The translations under genes and the position numbers were made by a program. 64,000 nt of DNA from Roseibium sp. TrichSKD4. GTDB taxonomy: Bacteria > Pseudomonadota > Alphaproteobacteria > Rhizobiales > Stappiaceae. The DNA lies in NCBI RefSeq assembly GCF_000148725.1, contig NZ_GL476315.1:133173-197172 (forward strand). Reading direction: 5' to 3'. Position 1 is the stretch's first letter; each line of letters starts with the position of its first letter. The notes beneath the pieces were generated by a model. The model worked only from the letters and a program-made list of their open reading frames with translations. It did not search any database and was not told the DNA's origin. Positions 9,588 to 18,233 of the stretch are shown here, piece after piece.

Positions 9588-11510
9588 ATGAACGCACATT
9601 TTCGCAATTTCGCATTGTGGGTGATTATCGCCCTATTGCTGATCGCTCTGTTTCAGCTGTTTCAAAGCCCGGCGCAAACCGGTGCGACGAACGACATTCC
9701 GTTTTCGGACTTCCTGAACAGGGTCGAGCAAGGTGATGTCAGGGATGTCACCATTCAGGAGCAGCAGGTCACAGGACATTTCGTCAGTGGCGGAGCGTTC
9801 CAAACTTATGCACCGGACGGAGCGCAGTATGTCGAGACGCTTCAGGGTAAGGGCGTAACGATTAACGCACGACCCAAAGCAGAGGGCATTTCGCTTGTCG
9901 GGACGCTGATTTCCTGGTTCCCGATGTTGATCATCTTGGGTATTTGGCTCTTCGTTATGCGGCAGATGCAAGGTTCTGGCGGCAAAGCGATGGGTTTTGG
10001 CAAGTCCAAGGCCAAGATGCTGACTGAGGCCAATGGCCGGGTCATGTTCGAAGACGTTGCGGGCATTGACGAAGCCAAGGAAGACCTGCAAGAGATCGTC
10101 GAATTTCTTCGCGATCCGCAGAAATTCCAGCGCCTTGGTGGCCGTATTCCGCGTGGAGTTTTGCTTGTCGGTCCTCCTGGTACCGGTAAAACCCTGACAG
10201 CGCGTGCCGTCGCCGGGGAAGCAAACGTTCCGTTTTTCACGATTTCTGGTTCTGACTTCGTTGAGATGTTTGTCGGTGTTGGTGCAAGCCGCGTTCGGGA
10301 CATGTTCGAACAGGCCAAGAAAAACGCACCTTGCATCATCTTCATCGATGAAATTGATGCGGTTGGTCGTCATCGTGGCGCAGGCCTTGGCGGCGGCAAT
10401 GATGAGCGCGAGCAAACGTTGAACCAGCTTCTCGTGGAGATGGATGGTTTTGAGCCGAATGAGGGCATCATCATCATCGCGGCGACAAACCGTCCGGACG
10501 TTTTGGACCCGGCATTGCTGCGCCCGGGCCGTTTTGACCGCCAGATCGTGGTACCAAATCCGGATATCACTGGCCGTGAGAAGATCCTCAAGGTTCACAT
10601 GCGCAAGGTGCCGTTGGCTCCGGATGTCGATGTGAAGACACTCGCACGTGGTACGCCGGGCTTTTCTGGTGCGGACCTGATGAACCTCGTCAATGAAGCA
10701 GCTCTGCTTGCGGCGCGTCGCTCCAAGCGCCTGGTGACCATGAGCGAGTTCGAAGACGCCAAGGATAAGGTGATGATGGGCGCCGAACGTCGGACGCTTG
10801 TCATGACCGAGGAAGAGAAAAAGCTGACCGCCTATCACGAGGCTGGCCACGCACTTGTTGCCTTGCATCAAGAAGCATCTGATCCAATCCATAAGGCGAC
10901 GGTCATCCCTCGTGGTCGCGCGCTCGGTATGGTTATGCGCCTTCCGGAAAAGGATCAGGTTTCCCTGACGCGCGCTAAGTGTAAGGCAGACCTTGCCGTT
11001 GCGATGGGTGGCCGCGTGGCTGAAGAAATGATCTTTGGCTATGAGAAAGTGACATCGGGTGCTTCTGGCGACATTCAGATGGCTACCAAGTTGGCTCGTG
11101 CCATGGCGACCCAGTTCGGCATGTCCGACAAGTTGGGTCCTCTTCTCTATGGTGAAAATCAGGAAGAGGTCTTCCTTGGACATTCGGTTGCCAAAAACCA
11201 GAGCGTCTCTGATGAAACGCAAAAGGTGGTTGATGCCGAGATCAAGTCTTTCGTGAACCGTGGATATGAAACGGCGAAGAAGATCCTGACAGATCATGAG
11301 GATCAGCTTCACACGATTGCGCAAGGTTTGCTTGAGTATGAGACCTTGTCGGGTGACGAGATCAAAGACCTGTTGGATGGGAAGCCACCTGTGCGCGACA
11401 CGGATGATGACCAGCCGGTTGGTCGCGGTTCTGCTGTTCCATCTGCTGGAGCAAAGCGCGGCGGCGATGAGCCAAGTGGTGGTGGTTTGGAGCCTCAACC
11501 ACAGGCCTGA
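9588..11510 (+). CDS. ftsH: ATP-dependent zinc metalloprotease FtsH
   Basis: FtsH is the membrane-anchored AAA+ protease that degrades sigma-32, LpxC and misassembled membrane proteins. It has two transmembrane segments (about residues 5-22 and 105-123), Walker A GPPGTGKT, Walker [16 protein letters not shown], the second region of homology [16 protein letters not shown], and the zinc site HEAGH with the third ligand further on. The start at 9588 is chosen over an upstream in-frame start because [18 protein letters not shown] matches family N-termini and GGGAAAG precedes it. The length is 640 aa. Confidence 0.98.
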   Translation: MNAHFRNFALWVIIALLLIALFQLFQSPAQTGATNDIPFSDFLNRVEQGDVRDVTIQEQQVTGHFVSGGAFQTYAPDGAQYVETLQGKGVTINARPKAEGISLVGTLISWFPMLIILGIWLFVMRQMQGSGGKAMGFGKSKAKMLTEANGRVMFEDVAGIDEAKEDLQEIVEFLRDPQKFQRLGGRIPRGVLLVGPPGTGKTLTARAVAGEANVPFFTISGSDFVEMFVGVGASRVRDMFEQAKKNAPCIIFIDEIDAVGRHRGAGLGGGNDEREQTLNQLLVEMDGFEPNEGIIIIAATNRPDVLDPALLRPGRFDRQIVVPNPDITGREKILKVHMRKVPLAPDVDVKTLARGTPGFSGADLMNLVNEAALLAARRSKRLVTMSEFEDAKDKVMMGAERRTLVMTEEEKKLTAYHEAGHALVALHQEASDPIHKATVIPRGRALGMVMRLPEKDQVSLTRAKCKADLAVAMGGRVAEEMIFGYEKVTSGASGDIQMATKLARAMATQFGMSDKLGPLLYGENQEEVFLGHSVAKNQSVSDETQKVVDAEIKSFVNRGYETAKKILTDHEDQLHTIAQGLLEYETLSGDEIKDLLDGKPPVRDTDDDQPVGRGSAVPSAGAKRGGDEPSGGGLEPQPQA

Positions 11511-11537
11511 CCCTGATCCATTCTCAAAATTATGGAG

Positions 11538-11569
11538 ACGCCCGGTTGATTGACCGGGCGTTTTCTTTT
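11538..11569 (+). terminator. rho-independent terminator after ftsH
   Basis: The stem ACGCCCGG / CCGGGCGT with an 8-base loop is followed by TTTTCTTTT. Confidence 0.9.
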
Positions 11570-11660
11570 CCAAACGTTACAGAAAAACACAATAATTGAA
11601 CTGCCGATCAGCGTTTAAGGGATTAAGAAGCCCTCACAATACGCAAGGGATGAGTTTTTC

Positions 11661-13004
11661 ATGCGAAAGTATTTCGGAACCGACGGTATTCGTGGTCGTG
11701 CCAATGTGCCGCCAATGACAGCAGAAGCTGCACTCAAGGTCGGCATGGCTGCTGGTTTGACCTTCAAGAACGGCGGGCACAAACATCGTGTTGTTATCGG
11801 CAAGGACACACGCCTGTCCGGCTACACGATCGAAAACGCACTTGTCGCCGGTTTTACCTCTGTTGGAATGGATGTATTCTTACTCGGTCCAATGCCGACA
11901 CCCGCAGTTGCAATGTTGACCCGGTCTTTGCGGTCAGATGTGGGGGTGATGATTTCTGCATCTCACAATCCTTTTCAGGACAACGGCATCAAATTCTTCG
12001 GCCCCGATGGCTTCAAACTGTCTGATGAGGTGGAGATGCAGATCGAAAAGCTCATGGACAGCGACCTGAATTCCTACCTCCCGGATGCTTCCGAGCTTGG
12101 GCGGGCGAAACGGATCGACAGCGCTCAGCATCGTTATGTTGAATTTGCGAAGCGCACCTTGCCGCGGGCGATGAGCCTGGAGGGGCTGCGTGTCGTTGTC
12201 GACTGCGCAAATGGCGCGGCTTACAAGGTGGCTCCTGAAGCCCTGTGGGAGCTTGGCGCTGAAGTTATTTCCTTAGGCGTCGAGCCAAACGGTACGAACA
12301 TCAACAAGGAATGCGGCTCCACCTATCCCGAGGCGCTGTCGCGCAAGGTGCAGGAAGTCCGTGCCGATATCGGCATTGCGCTTGATGGTGACGCAGACCG
12401 GGTCATCATTGTTGATGAAAACGGTGCGGTCATTGATGGTGATCAGTTGATGGCGGTCATCGCGCAGTTCTGGTACAAGCGGAACCGCTTGGCTGGCAAC
12501 GGTATTGTTGCAACCGTCATGTCAAATCTCGGGCTGGAGCGCTATCTTGAAAGCTTGGGCCTAGGACTTGCCCGGACAAAAGTGGGGGATCGCTATGTGG
12601 TGGAACATATGCGATCTCACGGGTTTAATATCGGAGGGGAGCAGTCCGGTCACATTGTGTTGTCTGACTTTACGACAACTGGGGACGGCTTGATTGCGGC
12701 ACTGCAGGTTCTGGCCTGTATCAAAGATCAAGATCGCCCGGTGTCAGAAGTCTGTAAACGGTTTGATCCGGTTCCGCAGCTCTTGAAGAACGTGCGTTAT
12801 TCGGGTGGAAAGCCTTTGGAACTTGATAGTGTCAAAGCCGCTATTTCTGAGGGCGAGGCCCGCCTTGGGAAGGAAGGGCGTCTTGTCATTCGGGCCTCCG
12901 GGACAGAGCCTCTAATTCGGGTTATGGCAGAAGGGGACGATGCCGCCTTGGTGCGGGAAGTCGTCAATGAGATATCTGACGTGGTGGCGCAGTCCGCAGC
13001 CTGA
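11661..13004 (+). CDS. glmM: phosphoglucosamine mutase GlmM
   Basis: GlmM interconverts glucosamine-6-phosphate and glucosamine-1-phosphate for UDP-GlcNAc and peptidoglycan synthesis. The 447-aa protein begins [14 protein letters not shown], carries the phosphoserine loop [17 protein letters not shown] near residue 100, the Mg-binding DGDADR motif, the sugar-binding GGEQSGH and the phosphate-binding [12 protein letters not shown]. The ftsH-glmM order is common in Alphaproteobacteria. Terminators on both sides suggest a monocistronic unit. Confidence 0.98.
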   Translation: MRKYFGTDGIRGRANVPPMTAEAALKVGMAAGLTFKNGGHKHRVVIGKDTRLSGYTIENALVAGFTSVGMDVFLLGPMPTPAVAMLTRSLRSDVGVMISASHNPFQDNGIKFFGPDGFKLSDEVEMQIEKLMDSDLNSYLPDASELGRAKRIDSAQHRYVEFAKRTLPRAMSLEGLRVVVDCANGAAYKVAPEALWELGAEVISLGVEPNGTNINKECGSTYPEALSRKVQEVRADIGIALDGDADRVIIVDENGAVIDGDQLMAVIAQFWYKRNRLAGNGIVATVMSNLGLERYLESLGLGLARTKVGDRYVVEHMRSHGFNIGGEQSGHIVLSDFTTTGDGLIAALQVLACIKDQDRPVSEVCKRFDPVPQLLKNVRYSGGKPLELDSVKAAISEGEARLGKEGRLVIRASGTEPLIRVMAEGDDAALVREVVNEISDVVAQSAA

Positions 13005-13030
13005 CTGTTGCACTTATTGAAATGATAAAC

Positions 13031-13057
13031 AGGCGTGCTGTCGGGCACGCCTTTTTT
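13031..13057 (+). terminator. rho-independent terminator after glmM
   Basis: The stem AGGCGTGC / GCACGCCT with a 6-base loop runs into TTTTTT. Confidence 0.92.
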
Positions 13058-13131
13058 CTTTATAAAATGTAAATAATATTTCTGAATGGTAAGGTTTAAT
13101 TAAGGTAAAAAAACGCAGTTAAAGAACAGGG

Positions 13132-13146
13132 TTAAGTTCGTCTTAA
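13132..13146 (+). promoter_or_regulatory. CtrA-type box (TTAA-N7-TTAA) upstream of the outer-membrane protein gene
   Basis: TTAA, seven bases, TTAA exactly matches the spacing of the CtrA consensus. It lies about 80 bases before the outer-membrane protein start in an AT-rich leader with further TTAA half-sites. ctrA itself is in this window. Binding is not shown. Confidence 0.5.
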
Positions 13147-13225
13147 TCAATTTTCACCATGATCCCAAGGTGACTCAAGTGCGAACCGCAGCTGACATGC
13201 GGATGCTTGAACTGAAGACGAGGAC

Positions 13226-14044
13226 ATGGACATGTTTTTAAAGAGATTGTCTTTGGCTGGCGCTGCTGCGGTCATGTCAACCGCGGCCATCGCCGCCGAT
13301 CTCCCGGCACCGATCATCGAACACGTGCCAGAAATACCGGCTCCAGCCGCTGTTGGCGGCGGGTTCTATCTGCGTGGTGATATCGGCTATAAGATTTATG
13401 GGGATCCGACCCAGGAATACAGCGATACCACCCTCGGCGACATTCGGTATGATCGGGAAAGTCTTGATGATACCTGGATGATTGGCGTCGGCGTTGGTTA
13501 TAAATTCAACAAATATTTTCGTACTGACCTTACTATCGACTATGAAGCAGCGGCTGAAGCAGTCGGGTATGTTGAATGTGCTCATCCGTGTGGTAGCACT
13601 TCACGGGATACAGCTGACATAGATGTTTGGACAGTTATGCTCAACGGATATGTTGATCTGGCGACCTGGAACAAAATCACACCATATGTAGGCGCTGGTA
13701 TCGGAGCCGCCTATGTGAACACGAGCGACTTCTATTCCGGAAGCCCAACGACTCCGTATCAATTCGACGGCTCGAACGGTGAATGGAACTTTGCTTGGGC
13801 CTTGATGGCTGGTGCTTCTTACGCCGTCACGAATAATTTCGCGATTGATGCGGGATACCGCTATAAGGATCTCGGTGAAGCCAAGACCACAATTCTTCAC
13901 AATGTGGGCTCGAAAGATAGTCGGATGGAATACAAAGACCTAACGGCACATGAGTTCCGGCTAGGTGCGCGTTACACCTTTGGTGGTGGCGCTGCAGCAG
14001 CTCCTGCTTATTATCCTTCAGGACCGATCAGCAGCAACTTCTGA
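13226..14044 (+). CDS. outer-membrane beta-barrel protein (Omp25/Omp31 type)
   Basis: This 272-aa protein has a signal peptide cleaved near AIAA|DLPAP, a short proline-rich segment, then alternating beta strands typical of the small OmpW/Omp25-like barrels (GGGFYLRGDIGYKIYG, WMIGVGVGYKFNKYF, ITPYVGAGIGAAYV, FAIDAGYRYKDLGEA). It ends with strand LTAHEFRLGARYTFGG and an unusual Ala/Tyr/Pro tail. The start can be ATG at 13226 or 13232. It is likely abundant in the outer membrane and may be cell-cycle regulated through the upstream CtrA-type box. The exact subfamily is not certain. Confidence 0.85.
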   Translation: MDMFLKRLSLAGAAAVMSTAAIAADLPAPIIEHVPEIPAPAAVGGGFYLRGDIGYKIYGDPTQEYSDTTLGDIRYDRESLDDTWMIGVGVGYKFNKYFRTDLTIDYEAAAEAVGYVECAHPCGSTSRDTADIDVWTVMLNGYVDLATWNKITPYVGAGIGAAYVNTSDFYSGSPTTPYQFDGSNGEWNFAWALMAGASYAVTNNFAIDAGYRYKDLGEAKTTILHNVGSKDSRMEYKDLTAHEFRLGARYTFGGGAAAAPAYYPSGPISSNF

Positions 14045-14066
14045 TCGCACGCAGAAAAGAGTTTGG

Positions 14067-14094
14067 AAAGGGTCGGACATCTACCGACCCTTTT
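14067..14094 (+). terminator. rho-independent terminator after the outer-membrane protein gene
   Basis: The stem AAAGGGTCGG / CCGACCCTTTT with a 7-base loop ends in T residues. Confidence 0.9.
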
Positions 14095-14109
14095 CTTTGC
14101 GTAAAAAGT

Positions 14110-14138
14110 TTGACGCGCTTCCAGAATGCCCGTACTCC
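14110..14138 (+). promoter_or_regulatory. displaced ancestral serC promoter (candidate)
   Basis: TTGACG, 17 bases, TACTCC lies so that transcription would begin at about 14144, where the 26-bp repeat of the serC leader starts. On the chromosome without the element this would drive serC. Now it points into the element, antisense to the 3' end of the integrase gene. The -10 box is weak. Confidence 0.45.
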
Positions 14139-14143
14139 TGACT

Positions 14144-14169
14144 GTGGGACACCCCTCCCCAACGAGGGG
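14144..14169 (+). repeat. left attachment site (attL), 26-bp direct repeat
   Basis: These 26 bases, beginning GTGGGACACCCC, recur perfectly at 39689-39714 with the same orientation. The copy contains the hairpin CCCCTC / GAGGGG of the serC leader. A tyrosine integrase gene begins 31 bases inside, which is the usual att-int arrangement. Confidence 0.88.
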
Positions 14170-14200
14170 TAGCGAGCATTCATTTAAATCATTGTAATTA

Positions 14201-15181
14201 TTATATTATTTTCTTTGCAGTTTTGGCGTGTGCCACTGGTGTGTCAAAAACCCGATCGATTACACCATTGTCTTCGCTTGCGTGGCCGTAGGTCCGGAAG
14301 AGCTGCTGGGTGTCTTTCCACCCTCCGCGCTTTGCAACGGTGACCGGGTCCACACCGGCCTGAAGCATTGTCGTCGCAAAGCCGTGACGGCAGGCGTGAA
14401 AGGATAGGTGTTTTATTCCTGCTCGCTTGATCACCTTGTTCCATTGTATTTTGGCGGTGTCACGCGAGGAGTATTTGAATACCTTACCTGTGCGATCCCC
14501 TTCGATGTTGGCCATAGCGGCAACCAGGTGGGCAGGTAGATGCGCTCGGCGTTCGTCCATGATCTTCGTCTGGCGAATGAGGGCTTTTCGATCTGTTAGG
14601 GATACGTCTTCCCAATGCACATTGAGCGCTTCTGAAATGCGTGCGCCAGTGCAGAACATGAACAATGCCAATGCGCCCAAGTGAGGATTGGCGGAGACCA
14701 TGAATCGCTCGATCCAAACCGCAGTTGCCGGCTCTTTTTCTTTCCGCTCAACGGGGAAACGCTTAACAGAAACTCTGGAGCATAGTTCCAGTTCAGCAGC
14801 GTGATTGATGATGGCTTGGGTGGGAACAATGACCTGCCGGTTTCGTGTCGCCGCACCGGCATTGGGGTAAAGATCGAGGGCGCTTTTTCTGATTGCGCCT
14901 GGTGTGATTTGATTGACCAGAGTGTTTTTCCAGTAGTCTTCAACTGGAACAAGGAACCTGTCGGACTTCTCGGCCTCGCGATGGAGGAGAGCTGCTTGCG
15001 CAAATGTCAGGACTGCTTCTGGGCCATTGAGATGACTTTGCCAGTACCGCGCTTCGACCTTTGCGGCGATTTGCTGCGCGGTCGTTTTTTGCGTCGTTCG
15101 ACAAGATCCGCGTAGTCGATGTCCGGCAACAGTTCCGGCGTAGTGCCAGACTTCGCCTCGTTTGTAGAGCTTGAGTGGCAT
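14201..15181 (-). CDS. tyrosine recombinase (phage integrase)
   Basis: This 326-aa integrase should catalyse recombination at the 26-bp core next to it. The catalytic domain shows the first Arg in FCTGARISEALNVHWED, the second box FHACRHGFATTMLQAG (His-x-x-Arg), GGWKD and the nucleophile Tyr in FRTYGHA. The N-terminal part has MPLKLYKRGEVWHYAG, a beta-rich arm-binding start typical of this group. It points out of the element towards attL. The start overlaps the xis-like gene by 175 bases. Confidence 0.93.
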   Translation of the reverse strand: MPLKLYKRGEVWHYAGTVAGHRLRGSCRTTQKTTAQQIAAKVEARYWQSHLNGPEAVLTFAQAALLHREAEKSDRFLVPVEDYWKNTLVNQITPGAIRKSALDLYPNAGAATRNRQVIVPTQAIINHAAELELCSRVSVKRFPVERKEKEPATAVWIERFMVSANPHLGALALFMFCTGARISEALNVHWEDVSLTDRKALIRQTKIMDERRAHLPAHLVAAMANIEGDRTGKVFKYSSRDTAKIQWNKVIKRAGIKHLSFHACRHGFATTMLQAGVDPVTVAKRGGWKDTQQLFRTYGHASEDNGVIDRVFDTPVAHAKTAKKII

Positions 15182-15363
15182 GGTCTATGCGCCTCCACTA
15201 TCCGTTGCACATCTTCTGCGGTCAGCTTCATGCTTTTGCCGAACACATGGCAAGCGCCAATTTGTCGGGCGATCTCTCTAATTCGTCGCTCAGAGCATCC
15301 AACATATTCGGCAACTTCGCCAGGAAGGTAATATCTCGGAAGAATGTCTCGCAAGCTGCTCAT
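15007..15363 (-). CDS. excisionase-like HTH protein overlapping int
   Basis: This 118-aa basic protein has a MerR/Xis-like winged-helix start (YLPGEVAEYVGCSERRIREI, then KLTAEDVQRIVEA) and an Arg/Lys/Ser-rich tail (ERRKKRPRSKSPQRSKRG). It lies upstream of int on the same strand; its last 58 codons overlap the start of int in another frame. Position and fold suggest a recombination directionality factor; this is inference. If int started further downstream the overlap would shrink, but the int N-terminus looks genuine. Confidence 0.65.
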   Translation of the reverse strand: MSSLRDILPRYYLPGEVAEYVGCSERRIREIARQIGACHVFGKSMKLTAEDVQRIVEAHRPCHSSSTNEAKSGTTPELLPDIDYADLVERRKKRPRSKSPQRSKRGTGKVISMAQKQS

Positions 15364-15462
15364 CTGGTGCGCCTCAGTGCTGACGGTTGGAAATGATGTG
15401 CTGCCCTGGCCGGTGTTCCGGCTTCAGGGCAGCGGAGCGCGCGATGGGGCGTGCTTGTTGGT

Positions 15463-15738
15463 TCAAGTGCGGCCTCTGCGCTTCAGGGGGGAGCGCAGAG
15501 GCCGGGCGGGCCCCATGCCTTTCTTGTCGTCTGCCGGGGAGGAGGACGGCAAACGACGGCATTCTTGCGGGGCGGGAAACTGTTCAGAGGAATTTACGTC
15601 TGGCCAAGCATTGAATTGATGGCGCTGACGAGAGCCGCTGCATTCGCGGAATAGGATCAGTGCGGTTAATGCGGCGGAAGTTCCAATGGCGATGTATGGG
15701 GCATTTAGTCCTGCGATGACGAAGATCAGTTCCCACAT
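15463..15738 (-). CDS. small phage membrane protein, unknown function
   Basis: This 91-aa frame has a strong ribosome-binding site (AGGAGG) 6 bases before its ATG. Residues 1-30 are hydrophobic (one transmembrane segment), followed by a polar, Pro/Arg-rich tail of no recognised family. It lies between the xis-like gene and the operator region, on the same strand as int. Small membrane proteins at this place are common in temperate phages, but no role can be read from the sequence. Confidence 0.5.
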   Translation of the reverse strand: MWELIFVIAGLNAPYIAIGTSAALTALILFRECSGSRQRHQFNAWPDVNSSEQFPAPQECRRLPSSSPADDKKGMGPARPLRSPLKRRGRT

Positions 15739-15878
15739 TCCACTACCTCCTGAATAATCCCTAAAACGATTGGTGTTCGGCAGATTTTGTGACTGCTTTT
15801 TGATTGCCGTTATGCCGGTCTCTTTCGGTAGGAGGACGCGTCACGCGGATCAAAGTAGCGGCAATATTCTGACAATAA

Positions 15879-15895
15879 ATTGCCAAATAGGTAAT
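15879..15895. promoter_or_regulatory. phage repressor operator 1 (ATTGCC-N5-GGTAAT)
   Basis: This near-perfect palindrome is repeated at 17936-17952 with identical arms and N5 spacer. It lies 80 bases before the GNAT-like gene. A second shared palindrome, TTGATCAAA, lies close by in both regions. This is the pattern expected for sites of one phage repressor. Confidence 0.6.
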
Positions 15896-15976
15896 ATTGG
15901 TTTGATCGATTCGGTAAGAAATTGATCAAATGGCTGAATATAATGGCAATTCTCCGCCCAACCCGGTGGGGAGACT

Positions 15977-16708
15977 GTGTCAAAATTCAAAGAGGGAGTA
16001 GTTCGCGTGATCGTCAATAAGCTTGAACTTCAAGATGCATCCGCTCAATTAAAAGCACAAATCCATGCGCTCAATAGGATAAGTGCGGTCCGGCTAATCC
16101 ATGATATTGCGGCAATGGAAGAGGTTGCCGAGCTGATTGGCAAAGGCAGTTTGGGCCATCACTTTGCTCGGAACGCAAATGATCTATCACCCGGCCAGCT
16201 AATGGTAATCGCCGCATATAATGAAGATGGCGCTCCCGTTGGAATGGTCGCTGCCCGACGTGATAGCGTGCCGGGTTGGGATTTAAGAACTTTCTTGGCT
16301 GCGCACTGGCTTAGGTTATATCCCGGGGAGAAGCTGGGCACGTTCGCAACATTTGATGAAAACAGCAGTCAGTATGCGTCCGGCCTCAAGGGGGCATTTG
16401 CATATATTGGTGATGGGTGGATCTCAAAGGAGTATCGCGGAGGTAACTTGCTTGCCCTCATACAGCGCTGGCTCCTTCTTCTTGTCTACGATGAATGGAA
16501 GCCAGACTTAATTTATGGTTGGATGCGTCCTGATAAAGTTCGGAGCGGCTACGCAGCGCGTTGGGGTTATTCGATTGTTTATCCAAAAGGCATCACGTGG
16601 AAGATCAAACCGAAGCAAACGGATCTGCATGACTTGTATTTTGTGGCCGTTGATCAACACGGAATTCGTCAATTGATTCTTGATGAAACTGTTGAATGTA
16701 GCGGTTAG
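15977..16708 (+). CDS. GNAT-like acyltransferase under phage operator
   Basis: This 243-aa protein starts at GTG with GGTGGGGA upstream. The central part fits a GNAT fold: MVIAAYNEDGAPVGMVAARR (strand-turn-strand) and GWISKEYRGGNLLALIQRWL in the place of the acetyl-CoA pyrophosphate-binding loop, followed by IYGWMRPDKVRSGYAARWGY. The substrate is unknown. It is isolated on the + strand between int-side genes and the repressor operon, and the palindrome it shares with the Cro-like promoter suggests it belongs to the phage regulon. It could be a protein- or DNA-modifying enzyme. Confidence 0.55.
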   Translation: MSKFKEGVVRVIVNKLELQDASAQLKAQIHALNRISAVRLIHDIAAMEEVAELIGKGSLGHHFARNANDLSPGQLMVIAAYNEDGAPVGMVAARRDSVPGWDLRTFLAAHWLRLYPGEKLGTFATFDENSSQYASGLKGAFAYIGDGWISKEYRGGNLLALIQRWLLLLVYDEWKPDLIYGWMRPDKVRSGYAARWGYSIVYPKGITWKIKPKQTDLHDLYFVAVDQHGIRQLILDETVECSG

Positions 16709-17174
16709 AGGAAAAAGAGTAACAGGCTATAATATTCGCTCCCGCCTTGGTTGAGACGGGCAGGATTAGGCGCTCATAGACCAGGTCTATTTTGTGTGTT
16801 TTTAGTTTGAATGGTGTGGTGACCAGGTCGTAAGCGGGGCGCTGTGTGTTGTGCGCTATTGTGTATTGTCGCCCAACTAACTCTCTATAGTCTCGATCAA
16901 AGGCGGCTGCGGCTGTTTCAGCGTTATCTGCCCATTCCCTGCCCATTATCTTTGCGGCCAGTGCTTCTTCCCCGCAATAGAGAATATCAGGAGAGTTACC
17001 GTCAGCGTTGGCTGGATCGAGCAATACTAACTTGGGCAATGCGTAGCATAAATCATCAAGGAGGTGACCTTTGCTAGCTTCCCAAGAAGTCAAAAGATCT
17101 TTTGATAGTTCGTCAGCGAAGCCGTTCGATATCGCTTTGATATCAAGCGAAACCACTTTTCCATTCATGTTCAT
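16605..17174 (-). CDS. PAS-like protein at the end of the repressor operon
   Basis: The last gene of a three-gene unit with the phage repressor, 189 aa. It has a central stretch compatible with the small alphaproteobacterial PAS-like family (PKLVLLDPANADGNSPDILY, then DRDYRELVGRQY and DLVYERLILPV), but the match is weak. The start at 17174 overlaps the upstream stop in an ATGA; a longer start at 17198 exists. Its 3' end overlaps the convergent GNAT-like gene by about 100 bases. A sensory input to lysogeny is a speculation. Confidence 0.5.
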   Translation of the reverse strand: MNMNGKVVSLDIKAISNGFADELSKDLLTSWEASKGHLLDDLCYALPKLVLLDPANADGNSPDILYCGEEALAAKIMGREWADNAETAAAAFDRDYRELVGRQYTIAHNTQRPAYDLVTTPFKLKTHKIDLVYERLILPVSTKAGANIIACYSFSSNRYIQQFHQESIDEFRVDQRPQNTSHADPFASV

Positions 17175-17431
17175 ACCGAGGTGATCTTGATCGCGCATAA
17201 GCGCTGTAGGCGAGACGCCATGATCAAAGGCCTAATTAAGTCATCGAACTGGATCACTTGTTCATCAGTAAGTTGGTCCACCTGATAATGACGAGCAACT
17301 CTGTAGCAAATCGCCTGCGCAATGCCGTCCAATTTTTCCTGCCTGATAGAGGCGAGCGTATCCAATAAAATATCACTTGGATTGTACGGAGACTTGTTTT
17401 TGTAAAGCGGAGCTAGTTGTCGAAAATGCAT
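17171..17431 (-). CDS. small helical protein in the repressor operon
   Basis: This 86-aa protein lies 3 bases after the repressor stop and overlaps the next start. Predicted all-helical (SDILLDTLASIRQEKLDGIA; DEQVIQFDDLIRPLIMASRL). No family recognised. Co-transcription with the repressor suggests a role in repressor control or immunity. Confidence 0.6.
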   Translation of the reverse strand: MHFRQLAPLYKNKSPYNPSDILLDTLASIRQEKLDGIAQAICYRVARHYQVDQLTDEQVIQFDDLIRPLIMASRLQRLCAIKITSV

Positions 17432-17434
17432 GGC

Positions 17435-17857
17435 TCAATCTTCTTCAGTAACGGGGGCGTGTTGAGCTGCTATGTCCGAATAAGCCTGCTCTAATATTAT
17501 CGCAAAGTCTGCATTGGAGCCGCGCCCACCAAGCATGGTTTGTTCTATGGCACGTGCTCGTTCGTATGCTTTTTTGAAAAGATTCGGATCAATTAATAGC
17601 GCATCGTTAGCTGAATGGCCGCTAAGTGCTTCCTGTGCTTCTAATATGTCTGCGGGATGAGTGCCCAACAGGCTGTAGAATTCATCTACAGATTTCCCGC
17701 TGATTTCCGCCAATTTCTCGATGTGTTCAGTGGTTATTCGTCGTTTGTTGCTTCCCATCCGTGACAGGTGGGTTGCTGATACGCCTAGTTTTTCGGCGAG
17801 TTTCTCACCGGTGAGGCCGGTAAGTGATTTGGCTAGGGAAATAGGGCTCTTGGGCAT
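17435..17857 (-). CDS. phage repressor, XRE-family HTH
   Basis: This 140-aa protein has an N-terminal helix-turn-helix (LTGEKLAEKLGVSATHLSRM, then NKRRITTEHIEKLAEIS) and a helical C-terminus without a LexA-type protease motif. It faces the divergent Cro-like gene across a 115-base region that holds palindromic operators, which is the standard layout of a lysogeny switch. The ATG at 17857 is preferred to a TTG at 17884. The lack of a Ser/Lys cleavage domain implies that induction does not run through RecA-stimulated self-cleavage. Confidence 0.8.
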   Translation of the reverse strand: MPKSPISLAKSLTGLTGEKLAEKLGVSATHLSRMGSNKRRITTEHIEKLAEISGKSVDEFYSLLGTHPADILEAQEALSGHSANDALLIDPNLFKKAYERARAIEQTMLGGRGSNADFAIILEQAYSDIAAQHAPVTEED

Positions 17858-17935
17858 AACTAAATTATTGCCCGTTAAAATCAACGGTCTAGCGCCTATT
17901 TGGCAATCTGATGGGTATGGTTTTTGATCAAATAT

Positions 17936-17952
17936 ATTGCCTTAAAGGTAAT
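17936..17952. promoter_or_regulatory. phage repressor operator 2 (ATTGCC-N5-GGTAAT)
   Basis: Same palindrome as at 15879-15895, here between the repressor and the Cro-like gene, 21 bases before the Cro-like start. GCGGCAATTATTGC next to it is a related partial site. Confidence 0.65.
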
Positions 17953-17972
17953 ATTGCGGCAATTATTGCTAA

Positions 17973-18233
17973 ATGGTTGCGCTAAAGACATACTTGAAAC
18001 GAGAAGGCATCACCGGGAATGACTTCGGCGAGAAGGTCCGGGTTAGTGCCTCTACAATTTCGCGGATTTGTAGTGGCAAACGATTGCCGTCTGCACGCCT
18101 TGTGCGATTGATTGTCATGGAAACTGCTGGAGCTGTCACGGCGGTTGACCTCCTGAATTTGAACCTAGTTTCCACCTCGAGAAACAATAAGTCATCCCGC
18201 AGAGCTGAAGAAAATTGCGGGGTGGATCAATGA
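17973..18233 (+). CDS. Cro-like HTH protein
   Basis: This 86-aa protein has a helix-turn-helix at residues about 12-40 (GNDFGEKVRVSASTISRICS, then KRLPSARLVRLI). It is divergent from the repressor and is the first gene of the rightward early operon, the position of Cro. Its stop overlaps the next start (ATGA). Confidence 0.75.
   Translation: MVALKTYLKREGITGNDFGEKVRVSASTISRICSGKRLPSARLVRLIVMETAGAVTAVDLLNLNLVSTSRNNKSSRRAEENCGVDQ

Noticed and set aside
9633-11573. 646-codon open frame on the − strand
   Set aside because: It is antisense to ftsH, whose domains are complete; no start signal or family pattern in the antisense product.
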